This document shows, in pieces, positions 35,534 to 45,310 of a DNA stretch of 64,000 nucleotides (its first letter is position 1; the number at the start of each line of letters is the position of its first letter). A model generated the notes under the pieces. It saw only the letters and a program-made list of their open reading frames with translations, made no database searches and was not told the DNA's origin. A program made the position numbers and the translations under genes. Source of the DNA: Thiotrichales bacterium (GTDB lineage Bacteria; Pseudomonadota; Gammaproteobacteria; Beggiatoales; Beggiatoaceae); assembly GCA_016745035.1 (NCBI GenBank), contig JADGDE010000009.1, forward strand, positions 119,324 to 183,323, in the 5' to 3' direction.

Positions 35534-38416
35534 TTAGGTTAAATAAGATTGTAGCTGTGCTAATAAATCCAGTCGTTGATAATCGCCTTTTTGATAAATC
35601 GCCTCTGTGCAGCCTGATAGCATTTGGTGCTCTTCGGGGCTTAAGTCCTTAGCGGTGAGTACCACAACAGGAATATGATGCCAATCAGGATGTTTTCGCA
35701 ATAAGCTGACAAACTCAAAACCACTCATTTCGGGCATCATTAAGTCTAATAAAATCACATCAGGTTGATAGGTTTGTAAACGTTGTAAACCAATTTTGCC
35801 ATTTTCAGCGGTAATCACTTCACAATCAATTTTTTCTAATAATTGCACCATCATTCCGCGGGTGACTTCGTCATCTTCAAGTAACAACACTTGTGCAGGC
35901 GGATCAGCACTGTATTTTTTCAAAATCACTGCCAGTTGTTCGCGCCGCACGGGTTTTAATAAATAATCAGTTGCGCCCAAGGCGTAGCCTTTGGCTTTAT
36001 CTTCGATGATGGAGACCATAATCACCGGGATATGGCGTAAATCCGGATCGGCTTTGAGCTGGCTTAGGAGTGTCCAACCATCCATTTCTGGCATCATCAC
36101 ATCTAAGGTAATGGCATCAGGTTTGAGTTTGTGTACCATGCTCAGTGCATCTTTACCGCTTGCCGCAGTGACGGGATGATAGCCCAGTTTTTCTAAATGC
36201 TCAGATAGTAAGGTACGAATTTCGTGATCATCGTCAACCACTAACACAACGCCATGTTCTTTAATCGGTTGGATGTTTTTGTTGGTTAATGCTTTATGTG
36301 TGTGTGTATTTTCTTGCCCTTGGTGTGAAACGGCTTTTACGCGGGCAGGTAGGCGGACAATAAAGCAACTGCCTTTACCCAGTTCTGTTTCTACCCAAAT
36401 TTTACCGCCCATCATTTCAACAAATTGCTTACAAATGGTCAGCCCTAGTCCTGTACCGCCATATTTACGGGTGGTTGATGCGTCGGCTTGGGTAAAGGAT
36501 TGAAATAATTTATCAACTTGTTCTTCACTAATCCCAATACCTTCATCTTCAACATGAAATTCAAAAGTATCTTCATTAGGTAAATGGTAAATACTGATAT
36601 TAACTGTCCCATGTTCACCAAATTTAATCGCATTACTTAAGAGGTTTAACAAAATCTGCCGTACTTTAGTTAAATCTGCCCAAAATTCGCCAATATCATC
36701 GGGATATTTGAGTTGCAACTCGCAGTGATTTTTTTGTACTAAAGGACTCACTGTGCTGATTAATTCTTGAAGTAGGTTTAATAAATCAATTTTTTCAACA
36801 TAGACATCCATGCGACCGGATTCAATTTTGGAAATATCCAAGACATCATTGACTAAATTTAATAAATTTTTGCCTGCATGGTGAATTTTATTCACATCTG
36901 AAACCATATCGGCATCGATACCCATGTCTTCGAGGTCTTCACTTAGCATTTCACTAAAACCTAAAATAGCATTTAATGGGGTACGTAGTTCATGTGACAT
37001 ATTGGCTAAAAAGATACTTTTCGCTTTGGTGGCACGTTCGGTTTCTAGCATAGCCATGCGCAATTCTTCACCCTTTTGTTCCAGTAAATGGGTTTTTTCT
37101 TGGGTGACTTGCAGGGCTTGTTGGGTTTGTTCTTGTTGTTGGATAGCATAAATACTAATCGCTAGATGGTTAGCACAGTGCTCAATAAAATCCATTTCTA
37201 TCATCTCTGGCTCTAAATTAAAGCCAAACTCTAATAAGCCTGTGACTTGGTCTTGCAATAATATCGGCACATAACACGCGTGGGAATAATAAACGATACG
37301 GCTATGTTTTAGCAGCGGGGCTTGTTGGTTGGCACATTGAATTTGTTTGCTATTAAAAAGGCTTTGTAATAACGGCGTGCTATCTAAGGGAGCATAACTA
37401 TGCGCATCGGCATGTTCATCTAAAGTGGCCAATAACTGTAAATCAGAACCCAGACTTAAATAAAAATTAAGATGATTAACTTGTAAGCGCTGACTTAAGT
37501 TTTCGATACTTTTTTGCCCTAAGGCTTTTAAGTTCAAATCACCATGGATGGATTCGACGAATAAACGTAGCCCTTCGTTAATCCAGTTTTGCTCTGAGGC
37601 TTGTAATAAGGCTTGTTGTTTTTCGTTGACGCTATTGTGCAATTCGTTGATATTTTCTTGCAAGGTTTGCATCATAAAATTAAAACTACCTGCCAGCGCG
37701 CCAAACTCATCATCATTACGATTATTCACTGGGGTATCAAAATGCCCCGCGCCAACCCGCTCGGCCGCATCCATCAAATCATGCACCGGGTTTAAGACCT
37801 TAAAACGAAAAATTAACAACACCCCGGTGCTGATACACAGCACCAGTAATAAATACAACCAGAGTTGTTCTAGGGCGGCTTGCTTTAATAGCTCGGTGCT
37901 ACGTCCAGTGCTGATACCCACCCAAACTTCACCCAGATGTTCATCATCTATGATAGGAAATACCATATGAATCACATCATCACGCCCTTGAAGTTTCTGG
38001 GTAATGGTTTTCACCGTAGCGGTGTTATCGGTTTGTTTAATGCTTTGAATCAAAGGGTTGTTTTCGTCGACAAAAGAAGTCAGCGCCCAGCCTTGGGTAT
38101 CGACAACCAAGCTATAAATAACATCTTTATGTAAGCTAATTTCTTTGGTAAATTCATTCAGCAAGGTGAAATCGTAAGAATAAATCGCCTCGGGACTAAT
38201 CATGGAGACAAAGTGCCCCAGTAGTTGCCCTTTGTCTCTTAAATTATCGTGGATTTGTTGTTGTTGGTTTTGCCAGTTGAGCCAGATCACCAATAATAAG
38301 GCGAGCACCAAGACCATGCCCATCAGCACAGCAAAGCGCACCCCCAGCCCTGAAAACAGGCGCTGATACAAGGTTTTCTTTTTCCAAAAATTCTTATTGC
38401 GCAAAGTCATCGCCAT
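35534..38416 (-). CDS. Hybrid sensor histidine kinase with two receiver domains
   Basis: About 960 residues. TM1 (about 26-47) and TM2 enclose an extracytoplasmic sensor, followed by HAMP ([23 protein letters not shown]), a GAF-like segment and a coiled coil. The phosphoaccepting His is in [19 protein letters not shown] (about 475), with N, G1 (DEGIGI), F and G2 (YGGTGLGL) boxes. Two receivers follow, with Asp in [17 protein letters not shown] and [17 protein letters not shown]. There is no Hpt or output domain. ATG at 38416 is chosen; it overlaps the end of the PhnD-like gene by 23 bases, implying coupling. The longer frame to 38479 would overlap more. It probably senses the ligand of the binding protein. 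Confidence 0.92.
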   Translation of the reverse strand: MAMTLRNKNFWKKKTLYQRLFSGLGVRFAVLMGMVLVLALLLVIWLNWQNQQQQIHDNLRDKGQLLGHFVSMISPEAIYSYDFTLLNEFTKEISLHKDVIYSLVVDTQGWALTSFVDENNPLIQSIKQTDNTATVKTITQKLQGRDDVIHMVFPIIDDEHLGEVWVGISTGRSTELLKQAALEQLWLYLLLVLCISTGVLLIFRFKVLNPVHDLMDAAERVGAGHFDTPVNNRNDDEFGALAGSFNFMMQTLQENINELHNSVNEKQQALLQASEQNWINEGLRLFVESIHGDLNLKALGQKSIENLSQRLQVNHLNFYLSLGSDLQLLATLDEHADAHSYAPLDSTPLLQSLFNSKQIQCANQQAPLLKHSRIVYYSHACYVPILLQDQVTGLLEFGFNLEPEMIEMDFIEHCANHLAISIYAIQQQEQTQQALQVTQEKTHLLEQKGEELRMAMLETERATKAKSIFLANMSHELRTPLNAILGFSEMLSEDLEDMGIDADMVSDVNKIHHAGKNLLNLVNDVLDISKIESGRMDVYVEKIDLLNLLQELISTVSPLVQKNHCELQLKYPDDIGEFWADLTKVRQILLNLLSNAIKFGEHGTVNISIYHLPNEDTFEFHVEDEGIGISEEQVDKLFQSFTQADASTTRKYGGTGLGLTICKQFVEMMGGKIWVETELGKGSCFIVRLPARVKAVSHQGQENTHTHKALTNKNIQPIKEHGVVLVVDDDHEIRTLLSEHLEKLGYHPVTAASGKDALSMVHKLKPDAITLDVMMPEMDGWTLLSQLKADPDLRHIPVIMVSIIEDKAKGYALGATDYLLKPVRREQLAVILKKYSADPPAQVLLLEDDEVTRGMMVQLLEKIDCEVITAENGKIGLQRLQTYQPDVILLDLMMPEMSGFEFVSLLRKHPDWHHIPVVVLTAKDLSPEEHQMLSGCTEAIYQKGDYQRLDLLAQLQSYLT

Positions 38417-39278
38417 AAACTGTTTTAATAATTTCTCGGTGCGGATCGTAATCGGCATCTTTTGCCGCTTGGAAACCACTCAGACGGGCATTTTTAAGGA
38501 TTTTTTGACCCTGGTCGTCATTTTTTAATTGCAATAATAAAGTTTGAATTTTGTCGCGCAATTCAGGTGCCATATCGGCTTTCACCGCCCAAGGTAGGTG
38601 CGGCAGTTGCGGTGCTCTGGCGAGCATTTTCATTTTGCTGCTGTCAATTTGTTGTTTCACTACCTTCAAATCCAAGACCTTATCTCCAGCACCTGCGGCG
38701 GCGGCTTGTCCATAAAAGGCTGTGAGAATGGCGTTGGGCGGGTTTTTAGCAAAGTCTTCAATATAATCGCCTGCTTGCAAACCGCCTTGACGCAATAGAT
38801 AGGTGGCAACAATATAGCTTTGCATGGCTTTGGGTCCACCACCAAAAATAATTTTTTTACCCTTGAGGTCAGCAATGGTATCAATACCGCTGTCTGTACG
38901 CACCATCAATGCCCCAGCAATGGTATCCTCGCCAAACTCTTCATTACGCAAAAGCACCTGATAACCATATTTTTTTTGTGAGACGATATAGTGATATTGA
39001 TTGTAATGGACTAAATCGTATTTTTGCTGCTTTACCCCTTGCCAAAAGGTTTTAAAATTTTTCGCTGTCACCAAGCGAATTTCTTGTTTTAAAGCTTGGG
39101 ATAAGTGTTTTTGCAAAGGGCGAAATAACTTCATTGTCATTTTGGCATTGCGACGCGGAAAAATGCCCATGGTCAGTGGGGTTTTTGATACTTGCACTGC
39201 TTCAGTTGCCAACAAAGAGGGCGGCGGTAATAGCAAAGTCAGTAAAACAACCGATAGGAGAGATTTGGTTAAAGACAT
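38394..39278 (-). CDS. PhnD-like periplasmic binding protein
   Basis: A 294-residue exported binding protein of the phosphate/phosphonate (PhnD) family. It has a signal peptide ([24 protein letters not shown]), then [39 protein letters not shown], the [13 protein letters not shown] segment and [15 protein letters not shown]. No ABC permease or ATPase is nearby; its 3' end overlaps a hybrid kinase gene. It is therefore more likely a sensory component than a transport component. The ATG at 39278 with gggggt upstream is preferred over ATG 39290. Confidence 0.85.
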   Translation of the reverse strand: MSLTKSLLSVVLLTLLLPPPSLLATEAVQVSKTPLTMGIFPRRNAKMTMKLFRPLQKHLSQALKQEIRLVTAKNFKTFWQGVKQQKYDLVHYNQYHYIVSQKKYGYQVLLRNEEFGEDTIAGALMVRTDSGIDTIADLKGKKIIFGGGPKAMQSYIVATYLLRQGGLQAGDYIEDFAKNPPNAILTAFYGQAAAAGAGDKVLDLKVVKQQIDSSKMKMLARAPQLPHLPWAVKADMAPELRDKIQTLLLQLKNDDQGQKILKNARLSGFQAAKDADYDPHREIIKTVYGDDFAQ

Positions 39279-39543
39279 AATGACCCCCAAGCCAGTTAAT
39301 CCCTTTGAGTTATTTTAATGTTTTAATCTATCGATAAGTCAACCCGACTCATATCGAATCAAAGGGAGGATGATGAGACTCCGACGTTAGCACAGGGCTT
39401 GTCCTTTTGACAATATTTTTCTAATGGATGTTTAGAAAAACTATATCGTTTCAGAAATTTTTGCATTTTGTATTTGCCTCACCTAGAATGATAAATAACT
39501 ACAATTTTTGTGGTTATTAATGCAGTATTAGGGAGAAACGGGC

Positions 39544-41979
39544 ATGAAAACAAAGCGCACTTGGCTCACCGCTGCGCTAACGGGACTATCCTTGTTAATG
39601 ACAAGTTATAGTGCCTTAGCGACAGTGTCAAAAGGTGAAGGCTGTTTAAGCTGTCATAACGGTATCGAAAAAATTCGGGCTGATGAGACGGCGATGATGG
39701 CGATGATTAAGGCTAAAGGCGCGCCGCTTGGCGACCCGGAAGGCTGTGTTGTTTGTCACGGTGGTAATCCCAAAGAGACCGCTGACAAAGACAAAGCGCA
39801 TAGTGGTTCACCAGACGAACTTAAAGCCGCGATGGGCCCACAATTATTCTACCCAGATCCCGGGGCAATGGATGTCAACAAATACGGCTGCGCCCAAGCA
39901 GGCTGTCACCAAGGCTATCCAGAACGCCTAGAAAAATCCTTGATGAATACCGAAGCGGGTAAAATTCAAGGTAACTTGCATACTTGGGGGATTCCTGAAG
40001 TACAAAACCATAAAGTGCCTTGGGGCAACTACGATGTCAAAGACGAAGATGGTCAAGTACCACAAGTCGGTAGCCCAGAATATAAAGAATATATGAAGGC
40101 GATGATTGCTGCACATCCGGATCAATTCCCTACCGAACTGAAACAAATTCCCGCACCGACCGTTGAAGAAATCGAAGCCGATCCAAAATTAGCGGGTTTT
40201 ACTTACCAAAGACAACAATGCCAACGCTGCCACGTCACCGTTAAAGGCCGTGAAAAACGCGGTGACTATCGTGGTCAAGGCTGCTCCTCTTGCCATATCC
40301 CTTATGGTAACGAAGGCTTATATGAAGGTAATGACCCCACTGTCGATAAAACTGAAAAAGGTCATCTCTTAGTTCACTCCATGCAAGCGACCCGTAAAAC
40401 CAAAGTTAAAGTCGGCGATCATGTCGAATACTCAGGTATTCCGGTCGAAACCTGTAACTCTTGCCACAACCGGGGTAAACGCATTGGTGTCACCTATCAA
40501 GGTTTGATGGAATTCCCTTATGGTTCTCCTTATAACAAAGAGGGTAACAAACAACCTAAATTGCACACCAAACGCTATTTGTTTATCTCTGATGACTTGC
40601 ATCACCAAATCAAAAGCCGTCCTGAAAATCCAAAAGGTGGCTTACTCTGTCAAGATTGTCATACCACCATCGACATGCACGGTGACGGTAACATCTTCGG
40701 TACGACCTTGGCGCAAGTCGAAGTTGAGTGCCAAGACTGTCACGGTACGCCTGATGCCTATCCTTGGGACTTGCCTATGGGTTATGGTGAAGAATTTGAC
40801 GGTGAACTCTCCAAAGACCCTCGTGGTTTAGCTGACAAACCTCAACAAGAAACCGCACAATTTGCCACCGTGTATGCGAAAAAAGATGGCTACTTGAAAA
40901 CTACCCGGGGTAATGCCTTCGGTAACGTGGTTAAAGACGGCGATAAAGTCATGATGCACTCAGCCACCGGTAATGATTTTGAAGTGCCGATGCTGAAAAA
41001 AATCGCTGATGACAATACTTGGAAAAGCCCCGATGCGATGGTTGCTATGAGCAAAGTCAGCAAACATAACGACAGCCTCGAATGTTATGCTTGCCACGCT
41101 TCATGGGTTCCCCAATGTTATGGTTGCCACGTTAAAGTCGATTACTCCAAAGACAAAGACGGCAAACAAAAACATGACACCGACTGGATTGCCTCTGGCT
41201 CCAAACGTAACCCAGATGGTTCTACCGCTGAGTCTCCTTTAGGTATTAAAGGCATTCAAAGCCCAGGTAAAGTGATGGAAACCCGTGCTTACTTGCGTTG
41301 GGAAGAACCTGTCTTAGGTATCAATGGTGAAGGCCGTGTGACTCCGCTGATGCCCGGTTGCCAAATCGTCTACACCGTCATTGACAGCGAAGGCAAAACC
41401 ATTGCCCTTGATGTGATTGAAGAGTCTAAAGACGAACAAGCCGAACTCGGTCAAGAACGCACGCCTTTAGCGATTGATATGGCGCCTGTACAACCTCACT
41501 CAGCCCAGCGTAAAGCGCGGACTTGTGAGTCTTGCCACAACAATCCTAAAGCGATGGGCTACGGTATTTCTGGCGGTGTGTTCCAAGCACGCTATCCTGA
41601 GGATATTGTTGAAGACTTGATTGACCAAAAAACCGGACAGGTTATTCCGGGTCAATATCAAATCCAGATTCCTAAAATCTCGAAACTGGACTTTGACTGG
41701 TCTACCATCATCAAAGATGGTCAACAAGTACAAACCGTTGGTACACATTGGCCCTTGTCTCGCGCCTTACCTAAAGAAATGCGCGATGCCATGAACCGCA
41801 CCGGTCTGTGCATGGGTTGTCATCGTGAAATGAGTTCTGAAGAACTGTGGTCTAAAGTGGCGACAGATGGTCAGCTCAACGATGAGCAGCATATTGAGCT
41901 GATGAACAAAATGTTCAAAGCGTATGCTGAAAGCAAAGGGGCTAAAGTGACTGAAGAAGCCCCTGCTGAGACAAAATAA
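39544..41979 (+). CDS. Periplasmic dodecahaem cytochrome c
   Basis: An 811-residue exported protein (signal peptide ending YSALA). I count eleven CxxCH haem sites (CLSCH, CVVCH, CQRCH, CSSCH, CNSCH, CQDCH twice, CYACH, CYGCH, CESCH, CMGCH) plus one expanded CxxxCH site (CAQAGCH, about residue 118-123), twelve haems in all. It does not show the CX15CH haem of sulfite reductase MccA or the CxxCK of nitrite reductase NrfA. The family is not recognised; a role in electron transfer of sulfur or nitrogen metabolism is likely. It is a single gene with its own upstream region, and a small repeat element then a terminator follow. Confidence 0.88.
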   Translation: MKTKRTWLTAALTGLSLLMTSYSALATVSKGEGCLSCHNGIEKIRADETAMMAMIKAKGAPLGDPEGCVVCHGGNPKETADKDKAHSGSPDELKAAMGPQLFYPDPGAMDVNKYGCAQAGCHQGYPERLEKSLMNTEAGKIQGNLHTWGIPEVQNHKVPWGNYDVKDEDGQVPQVGSPEYKEYMKAMIAAHPDQFPTELKQIPAPTVEEIEADPKLAGFTYQRQQCQRCHVTVKGREKRGDYRGQGCSSCHIPYGNEGLYEGNDPTVDKTEKGHLLVHSMQATRKTKVKVGDHVEYSGIPVETCNSCHNRGKRIGVTYQGLMEFPYGSPYNKEGNKQPKLHTKRYLFISDDLHHQIKSRPENPKGGLLCQDCHTTIDMHGDGNIFGTTLAQVEVECQDCHGTPDAYPWDLPMGYGEEFDGELSKDPRGLADKPQQETAQFATVYAKKDGYLKTTRGNAFGNVVKDGDKVMMHSATGNDFEVPMLKKIADDNTWKSPDAMVAMSKVSKHNDSLECYACHASWVPQCYGCHVKVDYSKDKDGKQKHDTDWIASGSKRNPDGSTAESPLGIKGIQSPGKVMETRAYLRWEEPVLGINGEGRVTPLMPGCQIVYTVIDSEGKTIALDVIEESKDEQAELGQERTPLAIDMAPVQPHSAQRKARTCESCHNNPKAMGYGISGGVFQARYPEDIVEDLIDQKTGQVIPGQYQIQIPKISKLDFDWSTIIKDGQQVQTVGTHWPLSRALPKEMRDAMNRTGLCMGCHREMSSEELWSKVATDGQLNDEQHIELMNKMFKAYAESKGAKVTEEAPAETK

Positions 41980-41999
41980 GGCACTGTAGTCACTAAAAA

Positions 42000-42082
42000 C
42001 GGATGTTACGCACTAAGCTAGTTTTTGTCTCAACAAGGTGATTTTTCGCCTGCCTAGTAGTGTTTAGCCTTTGCGTAACATC
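42000..42082. repeat. Miniature inverted-repeat element, copy 4
   Basis: It runs from cggatgttacgcactaag to cctttgcgtaacatc, with inverted termini. No convincing target duplication remains (5/9 match). It lies between the cytochrome stop codon and its terminator, so it is probably transcribed in the 3' untranslated region. Confidence 0.75.
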
Positions 42083-42092
42083 AGTAAATAAA

Positions 42093-42126
42093 AGGCTCGC
42101 CCAAGTAATTGGGCGAGCCTTTTTTT
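42093..42126 (+). terminator. Rho-independent terminator of the cytochrome gene
   Basis: aggctcgccca and tgggcgagcct form a perfect stem with a short loop followed by seven T, about 114 bases after the cytochrome stop codon. Confidence 0.9.
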
Positions 42127-42257
42127 ATGGTAAAAATGAAAATATCAGTCAATCCCTTAACTCAAGTTAGATACTATTAAAGGATATTTGCACCTGTCCA
42201 TTGTATCTTTTGCCTTTGAAACCATTCCTATAACCTTCATAAACAAAGCTAATCTGC

Positions 42258-42263
42258 TATACT
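42258..42263 (+). promoter_or_regulatory. Probable -10 box of the tRNA-Arg gene
   Basis: tatact lies 13 bases before the first tRNA base. The -35 region is weak (ttcata about 17 bases upstream). Placement fits a tRNA promoter; confidence is moderate. Confidence 0.45.
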
Positions 42264-42275
42264 AGCGCCGATTGT

Positions 42276-42549
42276 GCCCCCGTAGCTCAGCTGGATAGAG
42301 CATTCGCCTCCTAAATTTTGGGCACTTATTTGGAAACAAATAAGCGGACACTACTCAAATTCGGGGAAACCTAAGCCCATCTGGGTATGGCAATCCCGAG
42401 CGAAGCCCTTTGGGGAACGTGTAGAGACTTGACGGGTAGCACCTAAAGCATTGCTAAGGTGAAGAGAAAGTCCAGACCACAAACGTAAGGTAGTGAAAAC
42501 TATAGTGGTATGAAGCGAAGGGTCGGACGTTCAAATCGTCTCGGGGGCA
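42276..42549 (+). tRNA. tRNA-Arg(CCU), split by a group I intron
   Basis: The exons are 42276-42312 and 42513-42549, together a 74-nt cloverleaf. Acceptor gcccccg pairs with cgggggc, D stem is gctc/gagc, anticodon stem is ttcgc/gcgaa with loop ctcctaa (anticodon CCU), and T stem is ggacg/cgtct around ttcaaat. The discriminator is A; the terminal CCA is not encoded (the DNA reads acgcc). The gene would not be found by standard tRNA folding because 200 bases interrupt the anticodon loop after U36. tRNA-Arg(CCU) reads the rare AGG codon. Confidence 0.92.
42313..42512 (+). ncRNA. Self-splicing group I intron (Azoarcus-like, subgroup IC3 type)
   Basis: A 200-nt insertion begins directly after U36 of the anticodon and ends with G (omega-G), as group I introns do. 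An internal guide ggg (about 42320-42322) can pair with the exon's ccu, giving the short P1 with a U-G splice-site pair known from the Azoarcus tRNA-Ile intron. The core resembles that intron in order: agagacttgacggg, then cacctaaagcattgctaaggtgaag, then agtccaga. No homing endonuclease is encoded. Such introns splice without protein, and after removal the tRNA loop reads ctcctaa. Confidence 0.9.
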
Positions 42550-42575
42550 CGCCTTTTCTAGTCTTAAGAGTCTGA

Positions 42576-43313
42576 ATGAGTACGCAAGATCGTAAAGAAC
42601 GTCAATTTTTACAACGTGAACAAACCCTACTAGACCTTGCCTTAGATATTATGCGCACCGATGGGTTTGCCGGCTTGAGCATGGACAAACTCACTTGTAA
42701 ATCAGACTATTCCAAAGGCACGATTTATAACCACTTTCGCTGCAAAGAAGACGTGCTCAGCGCTATTGGGCTTAATTGTTTAACCACCTTGCATGGCTTG
42801 TTTTCCCGCGCTTTGGCTTTCGATGGCAATAGCCGTGAGCGTATGCTAGCGGTGCATTTTGCCTATATGCTCAGCGCTAGGCTCAAACCTGAGCAATTCA
42901 TGTGCGTGCTGAGTTTCAAAACCTCCACTGTTATCGAAAAATCTAGCCAAAAACGCCAACAGCAAACCATGGATCAAGAATACAAGCTGATCGAATTGGT
43001 CAATAGCTTAGTGGTCGAAGCCTGTGAGCTGGGCGATTTACCCAAATCCCATTTAGAAAATCTCTCTGCGGTGAGTTTTTGTCATTGGGCGATGTCCTTT
43101 GGTACGCTCGCCCTAATGCTGCGCGCCGATACCTCGGTGATGCTACAAGAACTCGATATGCAAGAGAGCTTGTTATATAACATGTGTGTAACCCTTGATG
43201 GCTTGGACTGGAAACCTTTAAGCAAAGACTGGGATTATGAAAAAACCATCCAGCAGCTACAAGAGGTAGTTTTTGCTGATGAGTGGGAAAAATTGCAACA
43301 AGCTAAGTTGTAA
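42576..43313 (+). CDS. TetR/AcrR-family regulator
   Basis: A 245-residue transcription factor starting 26 bases after the tRNA. The N-terminal HTH is typical (LDLALDIMRTDGFAGLSMDKLTCKSDYSKGTIYNHFRCKEDVL, about residues 18-60). The all-helical C-terminal ligand domain has no recognisable subgroup signature. It is longer than the usual 190-220 residues. The target genes are unknown; the restriction-modification genes follow 11 bases downstream, but a regulatory link is only inference. Confidence 0.9.
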   Translation: MSTQDRKERQFLQREQTLLDLALDIMRTDGFAGLSMDKLTCKSDYSKGTIYNHFRCKEDVLSAIGLNCLTTLHGLFSRALAFDGNSRERMLAVHFAYMLSARLKPEQFMCVLSFKTSTVIEKSSQKRQQQTMDQEYKLIELVNSLVVEACELGDLPKSHLENLSAVSFCHWAMSFGTLALMLRADTSVMLQELDMQESLLYNMCVTLDGLDWKPLSKDWDYEKTIQQLQEVVFADEWEKLQQAKL

Positions 43314-43324
43314 ATAGTAAGCCG

Positions 43325-44055
43325 ATGAGAAATTACGATCTAACTTTTATTGATAATGACGATCTATATCAGCACGTTAAAGAAACCGTGGAAAAATATC
43401 GTTTTCATATTGATCTTGCCCGTTTTAATAAAAACCTCATTGATCCGATTAAACTTACCTTTGATAGCAAGGTTTATAACAAATCTATAGAAGATGTCAT
43501 TGATACGGAGATTATTCGGCAAATAACAATCATATTGGATATTTTCATCAAAATATTTTTCGTTATTTGGGTGATGGTTGGACAGTTCCCAAAACAGGCT
43601 ATGACATAATCAATCAAAATTTAAACTATTACGTTGAAATGAAGAATAAACATAACACGATGAATTCTTCTTCCTCACAAAAAACCTATATGCGGATGCA
43701 AAATACCCTGCTAAAAAATCAACAAGCTACGTGTTTTTTAGTCGAAATTATTGCTCCAAAGAGTCAAAATCAACCTTGGCAAATTAGTTTAGATGGACAA
43801 GCTGTGGTTAATGATAAAATTAGGCGCGTTTCTGTGGATAAATTTTACCAATTGGTCACTGGAGAAAAAGATGCTTTTAAGCAATTATGCCAAACCTTAC
43901 CGCGTGTTATTAGTGATGTTGTTGAAGATATACCGAGCAATTTAGCGACCAATACAGTATTCGAAGAATTACAACAACTTTCCCCTAATATTTTACAAAG
44001 CCTTTATCTTTTAAGCTTTCAACATTATGAAGGTTTTGATAACTTCCATGTCTGA
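43325..44055 (+). pseudogene. Eco47II-like type II restriction endonuclease, frameshifted
   Basis: The first frame (from ATG 43325) reads RNYDLTFIDNDDLYQHVKET...LIDPIKLTFDSKVYNKS...DTEIIRQI and then turns to nonsense. In another frame the expected sequence resumes as NNHIGYFHQNIF...LGDGWTVPKTGYDII and YVEMKNKHNTMNSSSSQKT (likely catalytic E-x-K region) through to the stop at 44055. The break lies at about 43522-43530 and looks like a small deletion. The two parts together make an Eco47II family nuclease (GGNCC specificity in characterised members). As written the enzyme cannot be made unless ribosomes slip or the base calls are wrong. The methyltransferase follows directly. Confidence 0.82.
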
Positions 44056-45310
44056 TAACACGCAGATTATTTCTGAAACCTTACTTGCTGATTTGCTATC
44101 TGTATCCAAAGCCACGGTATTAAGCTGGAAAAAAAAAGGCAAAATCATCCCCTTTAGTCTCGACCCCAGCCCTCAATATAAATTAGCCGATCTGGCGAAT
44201 TTTCCCGCTATCAAAGCCATGCTTAACTCAAATTGGGCGGCTGAATTGAATCAAACGCCTTTGCGTCCTTACCGTTCTATCGAATTATTTGCCGGGGCTG
44301 GTGGGCTGGCGATTGGGCTGGAACAAGCCGGTTTCAATGCCGTTGCCTTAAATGAAATTGACCCCAAAGCCTGTGCCACACTGAGACTAAACCGCCCGCA
44401 TTGGCGCGTATTAGAAGGGGATATTAAACAGATTGATTTTAGCCAATTTGGGCCAATCGATTTTTTATCCGGTGGCTTTCCTTGTCAGGCTTTTTCTTAT
44501 GCGGGCAATAAACTCGGCTTTGAAGACACGCGCGGGACGCTATTTTTTGAATTTGCCCGCGCTGTGCGCACTTTAAAGCCCGCGGTGTTTATGGCGGAAA
44601 ATGTCAAAGGTTTGTTAAGTCATGATCAAGGGCGCACCTTAGAAACCATTAAAACCGTGATTAAGGAACTGGGCTATCAATTAATCGAGCCAAAAGTCCT
44701 TAAGGCGATTTTTTATCAAGTACCACAAAAACGTGAACGCTTGATTTTAATCGCTATTCGCAACGATTTAGCCCCTTTAGTCGAATTTAATTGGCCCGCG
44801 CCCCATCCGCATGTATTCACCTTAAAAGATGCGCTAAAAGCGGGCGTGCTATATGATAGCGATGTGCCTGTCAGTGGCGGGCAAAGTTATCCTGAGCGTA
44901 AAAAACATATTTTAGCCCATGTCCCTGCGGGTGGCTGTTGGGTGGATTTGCCCGATGATTTACAACGCGAATACATGCAAAAAAGTTATTTTTTAGGCGG
45001 TGGAAAAACGGGTATGGCAAGGCGTTTATCATGGAATAGCCCTAGTTTAACCCTGACCTGTGCGCCTGCACAAAAACAAACCGAACGCTGTCACCCTGAA
45101 GAAACCCGCCCGCTGACCGTGCGCGAATACGCTAGAATCCAAACTTTCCCCGATGATTGGCAATTTAGCGGCGCTTTGAGCAGCCAATACAAGCAAATTG
45201 GTAATGCTGTCCCCGTTAATTTAGCTTATGCTATCGGCAGACGTTTGATTGCGCTACTGAATCAAATAGAAACCTTGCCTTCACACCAACTGCCCTTGTT
45301 TAACGAATGA
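44048..45310 (+). CDS. DNA (cytosine-5) methyltransferase
   Basis: A 420-residue C5 methyltransferase with SAM motif I SIELFAGAGGLAIGLEQAGF, catalytic motif IV SGGFPCQAFSYAG, motif VI MAENVKGL, motif VIII QKRERLILIAI and motif X QIGNAVPVNLAYAIG. An N-terminal HTH-like segment (LADLLSVSKATVLSWKKKGKIIPF) may let it regulate the operon. It overlaps the end of the nuclease gene by 8 bases. It probably methylates the same site as the Eco47II-like partner and, with the nuclease broken, would act as a solitary modification enzyme. The upstream in-frame ATG 44027 is less likely. Confidence 0.93.
   Translation: MSDNTQIISETLLADLLSVSKATVLSWKKKGKIIPFSLDPSPQYKLADLANFPAIKAMLNSNWAAELNQTPLRPYRSIELFAGAGGLAIGLEQAGFNAVALNEIDPKACATLRLNRPHWRVLEGDIKQIDFSQFGPIDFLSGGFPCQAFSYAGNKLGFEDTRGTLFFEFARAVRTLKPAVFMAENVKGLLSHDQGRTLETIKTVIKELGYQLIEPKVLKAIFYQVPQKRERLILIAIRNDLAPLVEFNWPAPHPHVFTLKDALKAGVLYDSDVPVSGGQSYPERKKHILAHVPAGGCWVDLPDDLQREYMQKSYFLGGGKTGMARRLSWNSPSLTLTCAPAQKQTERCHPEETRPLTVREYARIQTFPDDWQFSGALSSQYKQIGNAVPVNLAYAIGRRLIALLNQIETLPSHQLPLFNE

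Noticed and set aside
38394..39278. Phosphonate ABC transporter
   Set aside because: Only the PhnD-like binding protein is present; no PhnC or PhnE is nearby and the next gene is a kinase.
42276..42549. Two separate tRNA fragments or a tRNA pseudogene
   Set aside because: The halves pair perfectly in all stems and the insert has group I intron features and proper splice-site bases.
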